Positions 34,173-42,451 of a stretch of 46,234 nucleotides of DNA are shown piece after piece (within the stretch, counting starts at the first letter, position 1; each line of letters starts with the position of its first letter). This DNA comes from Pseudomonadales bacterium (GTDB taxonomy: Bacteria > Pseudomonadota > Gammaproteobacteria > Pseudomonadales > Alcanivoracaceae): the NCBI GenBank assembly GCA_022360555.1, contig JAKSCQ010000287.1, forward strand, positions 1-46,234, read 5' to 3'. Both the position numbers and the translations under genes were made by a program. Below the pieces are notes generated by a model, which was not told the DNA's origin, did not search any database, and was given only the letters and a program-made list of their open reading frames with translations.

Positions 34173-34892
34173 ATGGCCTCCCTGCGGGTATACCTGGGGC
34201 TAACAAGCCTTTTTCTTATGGCCTTTCTCTTTTTCATGGTCATGCTTATGCCTGCCTCGGTCATCACCTCTGCCTGGCCCGCCGAGAAGATCCCACCACC
34301 CGACCTCTATGGCCTCTGGTGGAACGGCCAGGGCCAGGCGCAATGGGAAGGCCAGTCCATGGACGTGAGCTGGCGCCTTGACTGGCGTGGCCTGACACCG
34401 GGGCTGCAGCTTTCGCTGAAATCCGGCCAGGTCAGTGCCACAGGTTGGGCGGGGGCGGACTGGGGAGACTGGGAACTGGCGCAATGGCAGGTCAGTATCC
34501 CCGTCAACCTGCTGAACAGCTTGTTTCCCCGCGGCAAGGCTGACGGTCGACTGGATATCGGCCTCTCGCGTCTGGCGCTGGCAGGTAGCGAAATCCGGGC
34601 CGTGGACGCCACTCTGAACTATGGTGGCGGTACCGTGGACATGGGCCCGGGCATGGCCAGGGACGTCCCGCCCATTCAAGGCGTGCTGGCGATGCAGGAC
34701 GGGATCCCCATGCTGTCGGTCACCGGCCCGGACAAGCAGTCACTGGCGAAGGCCAATCTCAAGGGGAAAACCCTGACGGTGGAAATCTTTCGCGCCCTCC
34801 CCTTGCTGCTGGAAATGAGCGAAGGCGGGAATGCCTCGGACGTGGTTTTCAGCACCCATCAGGATCTGCCGGTTTCTGCCCAGTCGGGGTAA
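34173..34892 (+). CDS. GspN-like type II secretion system protein
   Basis: A 239-residue protein with a strong ribosome site (AAAGGAG). One membrane helix lies at residues 8-30; the rest should be periplasmic. The pattern LYGLWWNGQGQAQWEGQSMDV, a tryptophan-rich strand (LDWRGLTPGLQLSL), and a second beta block (LALAGSEIRAVDATLNYGGG) follow the T2SS protein N family, the inner membrane partner that lines the secretin path. The match is by pattern, not by a catalytic motif, so an unrelated AsmA-like protein is possible. No other gsp gene lies in the window; it neighbours exported proteins that are plausible T2SS cargo. Confidence 0.6.
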   Translation: MASLRVYLGLTSLFLMAFLFFMVMLMPASVITSAWPAEKIPPPDLYGLWWNGQGQAQWEGQSMDVSWRLDWRGLTPGLQLSLKSGQVSATGWAGADWGDWELAQWQVSIPVNLLNSLFPRGKADGRLDIGLSRLALAGSEIRAVDATLNYGGGTVDMGPGMARDVPPIQGVLAMQDGIPMLSVTGPDKQSLAKANLKGKTLTVEIFRALPLLLEMSEGGNASDVVFSTHQDLPVSAQSG

Positions 34893-34953
34893 ACCCGGCT
34901 CCCCGGTACCGTGGTTGCGTGACACGCCCGCCTGCCCGGAACACGCAGGCGTT

Positions 34954-36015
34954 CTAATGATCCCGGTGGAAGGCTGCCCAGACGGTAATCTCTTCCCGGT
35001 CGTAATACAGATGTGCCGCCTTGATCTCGGGCCGGCCAAGCTGGGAGTTACGCTCCATGGCGGCCGAGAGTTTTTCCAGCAGCTGCCAGGCTTCCTGGAA
35101 ACGGCGCTTCATGGGCAGTTTCAAATTGAACAGCGCCGCCCTCGCCCAGCCCTGCACCAGCCATTTCTCCATCTGCTGCATGGTACGGGCCGGCTTGTCC
35201 ACCACATCGCAGACCACCAGGTCCACCCCGGTGCGTGGCCGCCAGGTAAAGGCATCGCCATACACATGTTCCACCGGGTATTCGTCCAGCAACCGGGCAT
35301 CCAGTTTGCCGTGATCCACGGCCTGCACCTTGATGCCACGCCGGGCCAGTTGCCAGCTCCAGCCACCGGGCGCGGCCCCAAGATCCACGGCGGTTTTCGC
35401 TGTCAGACTTTCCGTGCTGCCGAAAAACCGCAGTAGCGCCTCTTCCACCTTGAGGGCGGAACGACTGGGAGCCTCGGCGGGCAATTTCAGCCTGCGCACC
35501 CCACCTTCCGCCAGTGGCAAGGTAACGGGACTGGTCGCCACCCAGCCATTGTGGGAATCGCAGAAGAACAGGTGCAGCCGCTGGCCGGCCTGTTTTCTGA
35601 GCAAGCCGGCCTTCTTCAGCCGTGGCTCCAGCGCCTTGCGGAAACCGCGCAGAAAGCGCTGTAGCTCGCGGCCATCATTGGTGTCCGGGTGCTCCAGGAA
35701 CACCTCGCTGAAAGGCGCGGCATCTTCGAACAGGGGCCAGAGCTCACTGATCCTGTCATCACCGATATTGTCGAACTGCCCCACACACAGGCTCAGGCTG
35801 CGCGCGAAGATCAGACCGCTTTCCAGCAAGCCGGCCATGGAGCCCTGTTGGCTGTGCCACAGGGCATAGCCACTGCCGGAGGCGGTGCGCGGGTATCCCG
35901 CCACCATGTTTTCTGCGGCGTGATAGTTCAGTTCGGCAGCCAGATCGGCCTCGAAGCCGGGCCGGCAGAGGGCCAGCAGGGTTTCCCCTCCGCTGGCGGC
36001 AAAGTCGCTGGGCAT
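34954..36015 (-). CDS. rlmM: 23S rRNA (cytidine-2498-2'-O)-methyltransferase RlmM
   Basis: A 353-residue enzyme that methylates C2498 of 23S rRNA using SAM. An N-terminal THUMP-like domain ([21 protein letters not shown]) leads into the Rossmann methyltransferase with [15 protein letters not shown] as SAM motif [24 protein letters not shown] and the earlier lysine in [12 protein letters not shown] supply the K-D-K-E type site. The ATG before PSDFAASGG is used; an earlier one at 36045 is possible. It is divergent from the outer membrane protein gene, sharing a 60-bp region with a palindrome. Confidence 0.95.
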   Translation of the reverse strand: MPSDFAASGGETLLALCRPGFEADLAAELNYHAAENMVAGYPRTASGSGYALWHSQQGSMAGLLESGLIFARSLSLCVGQFDNIGDDRISELWPLFEDAAPFSEVFLEHPDTNDGRELQRFLRGFRKALEPRLKKAGLLRKQAGQRLHLFFCDSHNGWVATSPVTLPLAEGGVRRLKLPAEAPSRSALKVEEALLRFFGSTESLTAKTAVDLGAAPGGWSWQLARRGIKVQAVDHGKLDARLLDEYPVEHVYGDAFTWRPRTGVDLVVCDVVDKPARTMQQMEKWLVQGWARAALFNLKLPMKRRFQEAWQLLEKLSAAMERNSQLGRPEIKAAHLYYDREEITVWAAFHRDH

Positions 36016-36033
36016 AGTGCTCTCGCGTTGGTT

Positions 36034-36050
36034 ACAATGTGGCACATTGT
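36034..36050. promoter_or_regulatory. Palindrome ACAATGT-GGC-ACATTGT in divergent promoter region
   Basis: A perfect 7-3-7 inverted repeat centred between the rlmM start (36015) and the outer membrane protein start (36076). Position and symmetry fit an operator for a dimeric repressor; no regulator can be named. Confidence 0.45.
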
Positions 36051-36075
36051 CCTTATCACAACGGCTGGATCAATA

Positions 36076-36735
36076 ATGAAAACAACACTGCCGCTGACCC
36101 TGGGGCTCTGTGCCGCCCTGGTTTCCCCCTTGCATGCCGAAGAAGAGCTGGCGCCACCGGATGTGGATTTCTACGCTGAAGCCCAGATGCTGCGCGCGGA
36201 CATGGACCCGTACGGGTTTGAGACTGCCGATGGCCTGAATATCAATCTGGGCCTGTGGTTAAACAGCGTCAATGCCGGCAAGGGATCAAGACTGGGGCTG
36301 GAAGCCGGCTTTATACGCCAGAGTGACGTCAGCAACGACCGTCAGTTTACGCGGGCCCCCAGTGTGTCGGAACAGGGCGCCGGTGCCGACTCTGTCCGGG
36401 TGCAGGAAGAAGACAGCCTGTCACTGAGCGGCTTCACCGTTGCCGCCGTCTGGCAATCCCCCTACTGGTTCTACCTGAAAGGTGGCGCCTACCTCTATGA
36501 TTTCGAGCTGGAAAACCGGCAGCAACGGATTCTGCTGGATACCAGCGGGGATACCGTTTCCACCATCAAGGATGCACCGGCAAGTGACAGCCAGAGCGGC
36601 ATTGCCCCCTATGCCACTGCCGGCCTGGCCATTCCCCTGCTGGACAAGCTCTCCCTCACTGCCGAATATCAATACACCGCCCTGGAATCCGAGGAATACG
36701 GCACCGTGGGCGTAGGGTTGCGGTTTACCAATTAG
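36076..36735 (+). CDS. Outer membrane beta-barrel protein (OmpA/porin-like fold)
   Basis: A 219-residue protein. A signal peptide (MKTTLPLTLGLCAALVSPLHA, 21 residues) is followed by strands of alternating polarity: INLGLWLNSV, RLGLEAGFI, FTVAAVWQSPYWFYLKGGAY, IAPYATAGLAIPL, LSLTAEYQYTAL. It ends with VGVGLRFTN, where a terminal aromatic close to the C-terminus is typical for BAM substrates. About eight strands are likely. The frame is open upstream, but the signal peptide fixes the start. It was not matched to a named family. Confidence 0.75.
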   Translation: MKTTLPLTLGLCAALVSPLHAEEELAPPDVDFYAEAQMLRADMDPYGFETADGLNINLGLWLNSVNAGKGSRLGLEAGFIRQSDVSNDRQFTRAPSVSEQGAGADSVRVQEEDSLSLSGFTVAAVWQSPYWFYLKGGAYLYDFELENRQQRILLDTSGDTVSTIKDAPASDSQSGIAPYATAGLAIPLLDKLSLTAEYQYTALESEEYGTVGVGLRFTN

Positions 36736-36787
36736 ACAGCGAACACCTGGCTCCGCGATTCCACAAGGCTGGTGAAAGGCCTCATAG

Positions 36788-36817
36788 GGCGGAAATGGGC
36801 GTCAGCCCATCTCCGCC
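36788..36817 (-). repeat. REP-like hairpin, copy 3
   Basis: Stem GGCGGAAATGGGC / GCCCATCTCCGCC with loop GTCA. It is identical in stem to copy 1 at 6743 and in the same orientation. It is joined to copy 4 by a small palindrome ACCAAA / TTTGGT (36819-36832). Confidence 0.8.
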
Positions 36818-36832
36818 GACCAAAGGTTTGGT

Positions 36833-36861
36833 GGCGGAGATTGCCTACGGCAATTTCCGCC
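36833..36861 (+). repeat. REP-like hairpin, copy 4
   Basis: Stem GGCGGAGATTGCC / GGCAATTTCCGCC with loop TAC. The loop-proximal four base pairs differ from the other copies but compensate each other. It is inverted relative to copy 3, forming a tight pair between convergent genes. Confidence 0.8.
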
Positions 36862-36892
36862 CTGCGATTCAGCCTTTTGGCTTTCGCACGCG

Positions 36893-37765
36893 TTACTTCA
36901 CGAATACCACGGTCTTGTTGCCATCCACGATCACCCGGTCTTCCAAATGCCAGCGTACGGCACGCAGCATCACCTGGCGCTCCACATCCTGTCCCAGCGC
37001 TTTCAGCTCTGCGGCGGAGTGACGGTGGCTGACCCGCTGCACGTTCTGTTCGATGATCGGCCCCTGATCCAGGTCTTCGGTTACATAGTGACTGGTCGCC
37101 CCGATCAGTTTGACGCCGCGATCGTGGGCCTGCTGGTAGGGATTGGCACCGACAAAGGCGGGCAGGAAGGAATGGTGGATGTTAATGATGCGGTGCGGAT
37201 GCCGGGCCACGAAGTCCTGGCTGAGAATCTGCATGTAGCGGGCCAGAACAATCACATCGACCCGCCCTTCCAGTAATTCCAAGGCCTGGGCTTCGGCTTC
37301 TGCCTTGTTGTCGCCGGTCACCGGGATATGGTGATACTCGATCCCGAAGCGCTCCACCTCGTCGCGCAGATCCTCGTGGTTGCTGATCACCATGGGAATG
37401 GTGGCTGGCAGATCACCGCGAGAGGTGCGCCATAACAGGTCCATGAGCACATGGTCATGCCGGGATACCATCACCGCCATGCGCTTTTTCTCGCTGGCGT
37501 AGCTGATCTGCCACTGCATGCCGTAGGGCTCGGCCACGCGGGTGGCAAAGGTGTTTCGCAGGGCCTCACGGCTGCAGTCCAGATCCGGGGTCTGGAATTC
37601 CAGGCGCAGGAAAAAAGTGCCGCCCTGGGCATCACTGGAATGCTGATCGAAATCGGTAATGTTGGCGCCGTGATTGAAAAGGAAAGTGCTGACGGCACTG
37701 ATGATGCCCGGCTTGTCCGGGCAGGTCACCAGCAGGCGCGCCGTGGTGGCGTCATTTGCGGTCAT
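36893..37765 (-). CDS. purU: Formyltetrahydrofolate deformylase PurU
   Basis: A 290-residue enzyme releasing formate and tetrahydrofolate from 10-formyl-THF. An N-terminal ACT domain ([34 protein letters not shown]) is the regulatory part. The formyltransferase-fold domain has [20 protein letters not shown] with the catalytic histidine and [17 protein letters not shown] with the catalytic aspartate. Length is standard. The gene starts 21 bases after the stop of the AraC gene on the same strand, so the two may be co-transcribed. Confidence 0.97.
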   Translation of the reverse strand: MTANDATTARLLVTCPDKPGIISAVSTFLFNHGANITDFDQHSSDAQGGTFFLRLEFQTPDLDCSREALRNTFATRVAEPYGMQWQISYASEKKRMAVMVSRHDHVLMDLLWRTSRGDLPATIPMVISNHEDLRDEVERFGIEYHHIPVTGDNKAEAEAQALELLEGRVDVIVLARYMQILSQDFVARHPHRIINIHHSFLPAFVGANPYQQAHDRGVKLIGATSHYVTEDLDQGPIIEQNVQRVSHRHSAAELKALGQDVERQVMLRAVRWHLEDRVIVDGNKTVVFVK

Positions 37766-37786
37766 GTCGGGTCCTGAATTGAAAGC

Positions 37787-38803
37787 TTAGCTGACGCCGA
37801 AATGTTCCTTGCGGAAGCTGGATGGTGTCTTGCCGGTCCACTTCTTGAAGGCCCGGTGGAAAGAGCTGGCTTCGCTGAACCCCATTAGCAGGGCAATCTC
37901 ATCGATGCTCAGATCCGGCTTGGACAGGTAGTACACGGACGCATCCTTGCGGATGGAATCCTTGATTTCCTGGTAGCTGGTATTGGCCTCTTTCAACCGG
38001 CGGCGCAGGGTCTGCGGCGTCATATTGAGTTTACCGCAGATTTCCGTGAAATCGGGGAAACTGTTGCCATATTCATTGGAGATAATAGCGCGAATCTGAG
38101 CCGGCAGCCCCACGTTGTGGATATTGCCGTCAAACAGTTGGGCCAGGGAGTCCTTCAGGAATTTGGACAGGGACAACTCATTCTGCACCAGCGGCAGGTC
38201 CAGGAAATCCGCCCGGAAGCTCACCGCGTTTTCATCGGTGTTGTATTCGATGGGGCAGTCGAACAGGAAGCGGTGCTCCTCGTCATTCTTGGTGTCGGAG
38301 TAGTCCAGTTTCACCTGTTTCGGCTCAATCGCCTTGCCCACCAGCCAGCTCATGAAGCGCAGCCAGATGAACAGCGACGCCTCGATGATGACCTCGCGGA
38401 AATCCAGGCGCGGGTCCGCATACACCACCAACCGGGCCACGTCTCCGTCCCGCTCAATGCGCGAGCGCATGCTCAGCTCAAACAGGTCATAGAAGCGAAT
38501 GCCCCGCTCGATGGCCGCTCCCAGGTTGGGGCAATTGATCACCGCGTGGGCCATCATGGAAAAGGTGCCCGGCTTGGACTTGCGACCCTGGCCAAAACCG
38601 AGAAACTCGTCCTGGGTCTGCTGCATGATCAGCAGCATCATCTTGATGAAGGTATCCCGCTCGATGGTGCCATCCGGGTCATCCAGCAGTTCGCGGGGAA
38701 TGTCACACTGGTCCAGCAGCTCAGGAATACTGGCCCCGGAACGCGCTGCCCCCTGCAGCAATTTCACCACTCGATTGATATTGATCGTTCTGCGATGGTA
38801 CAT
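37787..38803 (-). CDS. AraC-family transcriptional regulator
   Basis: A 338-residue regulator with an Arabinose_bd-type N-terminal domain (VVKLLQGAARSGASIPELLDQCDIP..., FGQGRKSKPGTFSMMAHAVIN). The C-terminal HTH domain has FTEICGKLNMTPQTLRRRL and IDEIALLMGFSEASSFHRAF followed by KKWTGKTPSSFRKEHFG. It is the third AraC-type protein in the window; the three are clearly different from one another. It lies directly before purU, though an AraC-purU link is not established. Confidence 0.93.
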   Translation of the reverse strand: MYHRRTININRVVKLLQGAARSGASIPELLDQCDIPRELLDDPDGTIERDTFIKMMLLIMQQTQDEFLGFGQGRKSKPGTFSMMAHAVINCPNLGAAIERGIRFYDLFELSMRSRIERDGDVARLVVYADPRLDFREVIIEASLFIWLRFMSWLVGKAIEPKQVKLDYSDTKNDEEHRFLFDCPIEYNTDENAVSFRADFLDLPLVQNELSLSKFLKDSLAQLFDGNIHNVGLPAQIRAIISNEYGNSFPDFTEICGKLNMTPQTLRRRLKEANTSYQEIKDSIRKDASVYYLSKPDLSIDEIALLMGFSEASSFHRAFKKWTGKTPSSFRKEHFGVS

Positions 38804-39034
38804 CGACCGCCACCCTCACACCGTAATCTGACTCGCCGCCCGTTCAGCATTATTGTCAGCCGGGCTGCCGCGGCTTCGCTGCGGAAACCTGACCGCCAAT
38901 CATAAAGCAACTCTCGGCAATTAACACCGTGTTTACCCCGTCACAACCTTTCATTGTACGTGGCCGAGGAGAAAATTGCGCTGACGTCAATTTCACTCTT
39001 GTTATCACAGCCCGCATACGTTACAAAAAACAAC

Positions 39035-39427
39035 ATGAGCGTACTGGTCGTCGAAGACAACAAAGCCGTCAGCCTGATCATCTGTCGCATCATCGAAGAG
39101 CTGGGCCATGACTATGTGCTGGCCGCTGACGGTGAGGCCGCCCTGCGCCTTTACCAGCAGCGCGAGATCGACCTGCTCATCGTGGATGTGGAACTGCCGG
39201 TACTCGACGGCTTCACCGTTGCCCGGGAAGTGCGCAACCAGGATACACAGGTTCCCATTCTGTTCATCTCCGGCAATAACAGCGATGCATACCACCAGCA
39301 ATGCCTGGATGCTGGTGGTGATTCCCTGATGCCCAAACCCCTGCGACCCAGCGAATTGCGACGCTGGCTCGATACCACACTGAAACCGGCCCACGGCAAC
39401 CTCTCTACCAGTAGCGCGCCTGCCTGA
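39035..39427 (+). CDS. Single-domain response regulator (CheY-like receiver)
   Basis: A 130-residue receiver domain with no output domain. The acidic pair is E7/D8 in VVEDN, the phosphoacceptor is D51 in LLIVDVELP, the switch serine is S79 in ILFISGN, and the conserved lysine is K101 in LMPKPL. The start at 39035 is the family start; longer readings lack support. A ten-residue Ser/Ala tail follows the domain. No histidine kinase is adjacent, so the partner is elsewhere. The VOC gene follows 34 bp later. Confidence 0.92.
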   Translation: MSVLVVEDNKAVSLIICRIIEELGHDYVLAADGEAALRLYQQREIDLLIVDVELPVLDGFTVAREVRNQDTQVPILFISGNNSDAYHQQCLDAGGDSLMPKPLRPSELRRWLDTTLKPAHGNLSTSSAPA

Positions 39428-39461
39428 CGCGACATACCGGTATCCTCTTCAGGAGATGTCC

Positions 39462-39872
39462 ATGCAATCCCGCATCAGCATGATCACTCTGGGGGTCCGG
39501 AATCTCGACAAGGCCATCCGCTTTTATCAGCAAGGGCTTGGACTACCCCGGCGCCCCATGCCCGAAGATGCACCTGTGGCGTTTTTCGAGCTCAACGGTA
39601 CCTGGCTGGGCCTGTTCGGGCATGACGACCTGGCCGACGATGCCGGGGTATCGCCACAGGGAAGTGGCTTTCGCGGTGTTACCCTGGCCCATAACGTGGA
39701 CAGCCCACAGGAAGTCGACCAGTTGCTGAAACAGGCTCAGGCCGCTGGCGCGACCCTGGTAAAAATCGGCCAGCCGACAGACTGGGGAGGCTATTCAGGC
39801 TACTTTGCGGATCCCGATGGGCATCTCTGGGAAGTGGCCTGCAACCCGCATTTCTGGGTCGGCCCGCGTTAG
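39462..39872 (+). CDS. VOC family (glyoxalase/bleomycin-resistance fold) protein
   Basis: A 136-residue protein made of two beta-alpha-beta-beta-beta modules. The first begins ISMITLGVRNLDKAIRFYQQGLG; the second ends WGGYSGYFADPDGHLWEVACNPHF, where the glutamate in WEV is a usual metal ligand. The second of two close ATG codons is used, as AGGAG sits seven bases before it. The family includes glyoxalases, dioxygenases and drug-binding proteins; the exact reaction cannot be told. Confidence 0.9.
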   Translation: MQSRISMITLGVRNLDKAIRFYQQGLGLPRRPMPEDAPVAFFELNGTWLGLFGHDDLADDAGVSPQGSGFRGVTLAHNVDSPQEVDQLLKQAQAAGATLVKIGQPTDWGGYSGYFADPDGHLWEVACNPHFWVGPR

Positions 39873-39931
39873 GAGCTGTGCTTTCAGGCACAAAAAAGGT
39901 TCATCGCGGATTAGTGGGAAAAAGGTACATG

Positions 39932-40174
39932 GTCTGAGGTCGGACGTCGGACGTCTGACACTACAAGCGGCAAATCTGCAGGCTTTGAATTGAATCAATG
40001 ATCCTGGAGAAACACCGTCACTTTGGGGTTATTTGCTGCACTTGGGCTCCGGGGTCTTCTCTGGGGCTTGTCGCTTTTCTGAGGCTCCCCTGACACTCAT
40101 GATCTGCGCCGAAAGCCTTGAAAGCAGGCCGGTTTTGTTTTTTGGCGTCAGACGTCCGACCTCGGACGTCCGAA
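39932..40174. repeat. Heptamer-arm inverted-repeat element, GTCGGAC dialect
   Basis: The left arm is GTCTGAG, GTCGGAC, GTCGGAC, GTCTGAC (39932-39959). The right arm is GTCAGAC, GTCCGAC, CTCGGAC, GTCCGAA (40147-40174), its inverse with substitutions. The core is about 187 bp and codes for nothing; it does not resemble the 100-bp cores at 23133 and 24092. The element fills most of the 384-bp gap between the VOC gene and the beta-oxidation operon terminator. Confidence 0.85.
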
Positions 40175-40205
40175 CGCTCTGGATTCCCTTAAAGGCACGA
40201 TGAAG

Positions 40206-40242
40206 CACAAAAAAGCCCGGCGCATGGCCGGGCTTTTTTGTG
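40206..40242 (-). terminator. Strong, symmetrical Rho-independent terminator of the beta-oxidation operon
   Basis: A perfect 16-bp stem with a five-base loop: AAAAAAGCCCGGC / GCCGGGCTTTTTT plus CAC/GTG. It starts 14 bases after the stop of the multifunctional enzyme gene. With T runs on both strands it can act in both directions, also stopping plus-strand read-through from the VOC gene. Confidence 0.92.
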
Positions 40243-40256
40243 GGATGAGATCAGTC

Positions 40257-42422
40257 TTACTTGTAGATCTCGCCCTTTTCCGCTTTCTCCACCAGGGACG
40301 CCGGCGGTGTGAAACGTTCGCCGTACTTGTCAGCCAGCTCCTGGGCGCGGGTCACGAAACCACGCAGGCCACCCTCGTACTGGTTGATGTACTGCATCAC
40401 GCCACCGGTCCAGGCCGGGAAGCCGATACCGAAGATGGAGCCAATGTTGGCGTCGGCTACGGAATCCATCACGCCCTCGTCGAAGCACTTCACCGCTTCA
40501 ATGGCTTCGATGAACATCATCCGTTCCTTGATGTCTTCGAACGGGATCTCGGTGGTGCCACCAAAGGCGTCCTTGAGGCCCGGCCACAGGTGCTTCTTGC
40601 CGTTTTCCGGGTATTCGTAGAAGCCCTTGCCCTGCAGCTTGCCGGGGCGACCCAGTTCTTCGACCATCTTTTTCATGACCACCTCGGCCGGATGCTCCGG
40701 CGGCGGCTCGGTGCCTTCACGCTTGGCGTCATCACGGGCCGCCTTGCCGATCTTCAGGGCGGTTTCCATGTTGATTTCGTCGATCAGGTTCAGGGTACCC
40801 ACCGGATAACCCGCTTGCATGGCCCCCTGCTCAATGGACTGGGCATTGATACCCTCGCCCAGCATGGCGATGCCTTCATTGGCGAAAGTGCCAATCACCC
40901 GGGTGGTGAAGAAGCCACGGGCATCGTTGACCACGATGGGGGTCTTCTTGATCTGCTGGCAGTAGTCGTAGGTCTTGGCCAGCGCTTCCGGACTGGTGTC
41001 CTTGCCACAGATGATTTCCACCAGGGGCATCTTGTCCACCGGGCTGAAGAAGTGGATGCCAATGAAGTTGTCCTGCTTCTTCACGCCCTTGGCCAGGCCG
41101 GTGATCGGCAGCGAGGAGGTATTGGAACCCAGTACCGCATCGGGTTTTACCACGTCTTCGATTTCCTGGAACACCTTGTGTTTCAATTCGGTGTTCTCGA
41201 AAACCGCCTCGATCACGAAATCCACACCGTCCAGGTCCTTGGCATCGGCTGTGGCGGTGATACGGCTGAGAATTTCCTCTTTCTTCTCCTCGGTCATCTT
41301 GCCCTTGGAGATTTCCTTGTCGAGCAGCTTGCGGGAGTAGTCCTTGCCCTTTTCCGCGTTCTCGACGGAGATATCCTTCAATACCACCTGGGAACCGGTG
41401 CGTGCTGTCACATAAGCAATACCGGCACCCATCATGCCGGCACCCAGAATCCCGACCTTTTCAGCACGGAATTTCGGCACATCCTTGGGCCGGCTGGCAC
41501 CGGCATTGATGGCCTGCAGGTTGAAGAAAAAGGCGGTAATCATGTTCTTGGCCACCTGGCTGGTCACCAGGGACACAAAGTAGCGACCTTCAATGTTGGA
41601 GGCGTTATCGAAATCCACCTGGGCCCCTTCGATGGCAGCGGACATAATCGCCAGCGGTGCCGGGTAGTTGGCCCCCTTGATTTGCTTTTTCAGGTTGGCC
41701 GGGAAGGCCGGCAGGTTGACAGCAAACTTCGGATTCTTGGGGTCACCACCGGGGATCTTGTAACCCTTCTGGTCCCAGGGCTGCTGGGCTTTCGGGTTGG
41801 CCTTGATCCACTCGCGGGCCTTGACCAGCATCTCGTCACGGTCAGCGACTAGCTCGTCAATCAGGCCGATTTTCTGGGCCTTGTCCGCCTTCATCCGCTG
41901 GCCCTGCATCAGCACCTTCATCAGGCCATCCTGAATCCCCAGCATGCGCACCACGCGGGTGACACCGCCACCGCCGGGCAGCAGACCCAGGGTCACTTCC
42001 GGCAGGCCGAACTGGGCAGATTTGTCGTTGATGGCGACACGGTGATGGCAAGCCAGGGCGATTTCCAGGCCGCCACCCAGGGCGGTGCCGTTAAGTGCCG
42101 CAACAACCGGTTTGCCCAGAGTTTCCAGAACACGCAACTGACGCTTGATTTCGGTCACGTTATCCAGGAAAGCCTGGCCATCCTCCTTCTTTGCCTTGAG
42201 TAGATCGCGCAGATCGCCGCCGGCGAAAAAGGTTTTCTTGGCTGAGGTGATGATCACCCCGGCAATGTTGTCTTTCTCTTTTTCCAGACGCTCCACGGTA
42301 GCCGCCATGGACTTGCCGTACAGCTCGTTCATGGTGTTCGCGGACTGGTTGGGATCATCCAGAATCAGGGTAACGATGTTGTCCGCGTCCTGTTCCCAAC
42401 GGATAGCAGTTTGTTCACTCAT
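40257..42422 (-). CDS. Fatty acid oxidation multifunctional enzyme: enoyl-CoA hydratase / 3-hydroxyacyl-CoA dehydrogenase (FadB/FadJ type)
   Basis: A 721-residue enzyme performing hydration and oxidation steps of beta-oxidation. The N-terminal crotonase domain has TFFAGGDL for the oxyanion hole and the catalytic glutamates E120 (GGGLE) and E142 (PEVTLG). The NAD-binding dehydrogenase domain starts at VGILGAGMMGAGIA (residues 323-336), followed by IGIHFFSPVDKMPLVEI with the catalytic histidine, and the two C-terminal helical domains run to the end. GGAG precedes the ATG. The thiolase gene ends 29 bases upstream on the same strand, the FadA-FadB order reversed from E. coli. FadB versus FadJ cannot be decided by eye. 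Confidence 0.95.
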   Translation of the reverse strand: MSEQTAIRWEQDADNIVTLILDDPNQSANTMNELYGKSMAATVERLEKEKDNIAGVIITSAKKTFFAGGDLRDLLKAKKEDGQAFLDNVTEIKRQLRVLETLGKPVVAALNGTALGGGLEIALACHHRVAINDKSAQFGLPEVTLGLLPGGGGVTRVVRMLGIQDGLMKVLMQGQRMKADKAQKIGLIDELVADRDEMLVKAREWIKANPKAQQPWDQKGYKIPGGDPKNPKFAVNLPAFPANLKKQIKGANYPAPLAIMSAAIEGAQVDFDNASNIEGRYFVSLVTSQVAKNMITAFFFNLQAINAGASRPKDVPKFRAEKVGILGAGMMGAGIAYVTARTGSQVVLKDISVENAEKGKDYSRKLLDKEISKGKMTEEKKEEILSRITATADAKDLDGVDFVIEAVFENTELKHKVFQEIEDVVKPDAVLGSNTSSLPITGLAKGVKKQDNFIGIHFFSPVDKMPLVEIICGKDTSPEALAKTYDYCQQIKKTPIVVNDARGFFTTRVIGTFANEGIAMLGEGINAQSIEQGAMQAGYPVGTLNLIDEINMETALKIGKAARDDAKREGTEPPPEHPAEVVMKKMVEELGRPGKLQGKGFYEYPENGKKHLWPGLKDAFGGTTEIPFEDIKERMMFIEAIEAVKCFDEGVMDSVADANIGSIFGIGFPAWTGGVMQYINQYEGGLRGFVTRAQELADKYGERFTPPASLVEKAEKGEIYK

Positions 42423-42451
42423 CTCTTATCTCCGAATTCGTTCGACGCGGC

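Noticed and set aside
40200-41852. Long plus-strand open frame of 550 codons
   Set aside because: Antisense to the FadB/FadJ-type gene, which has all expected catalytic residues; composition is typical of a GC-rich shadow frame.
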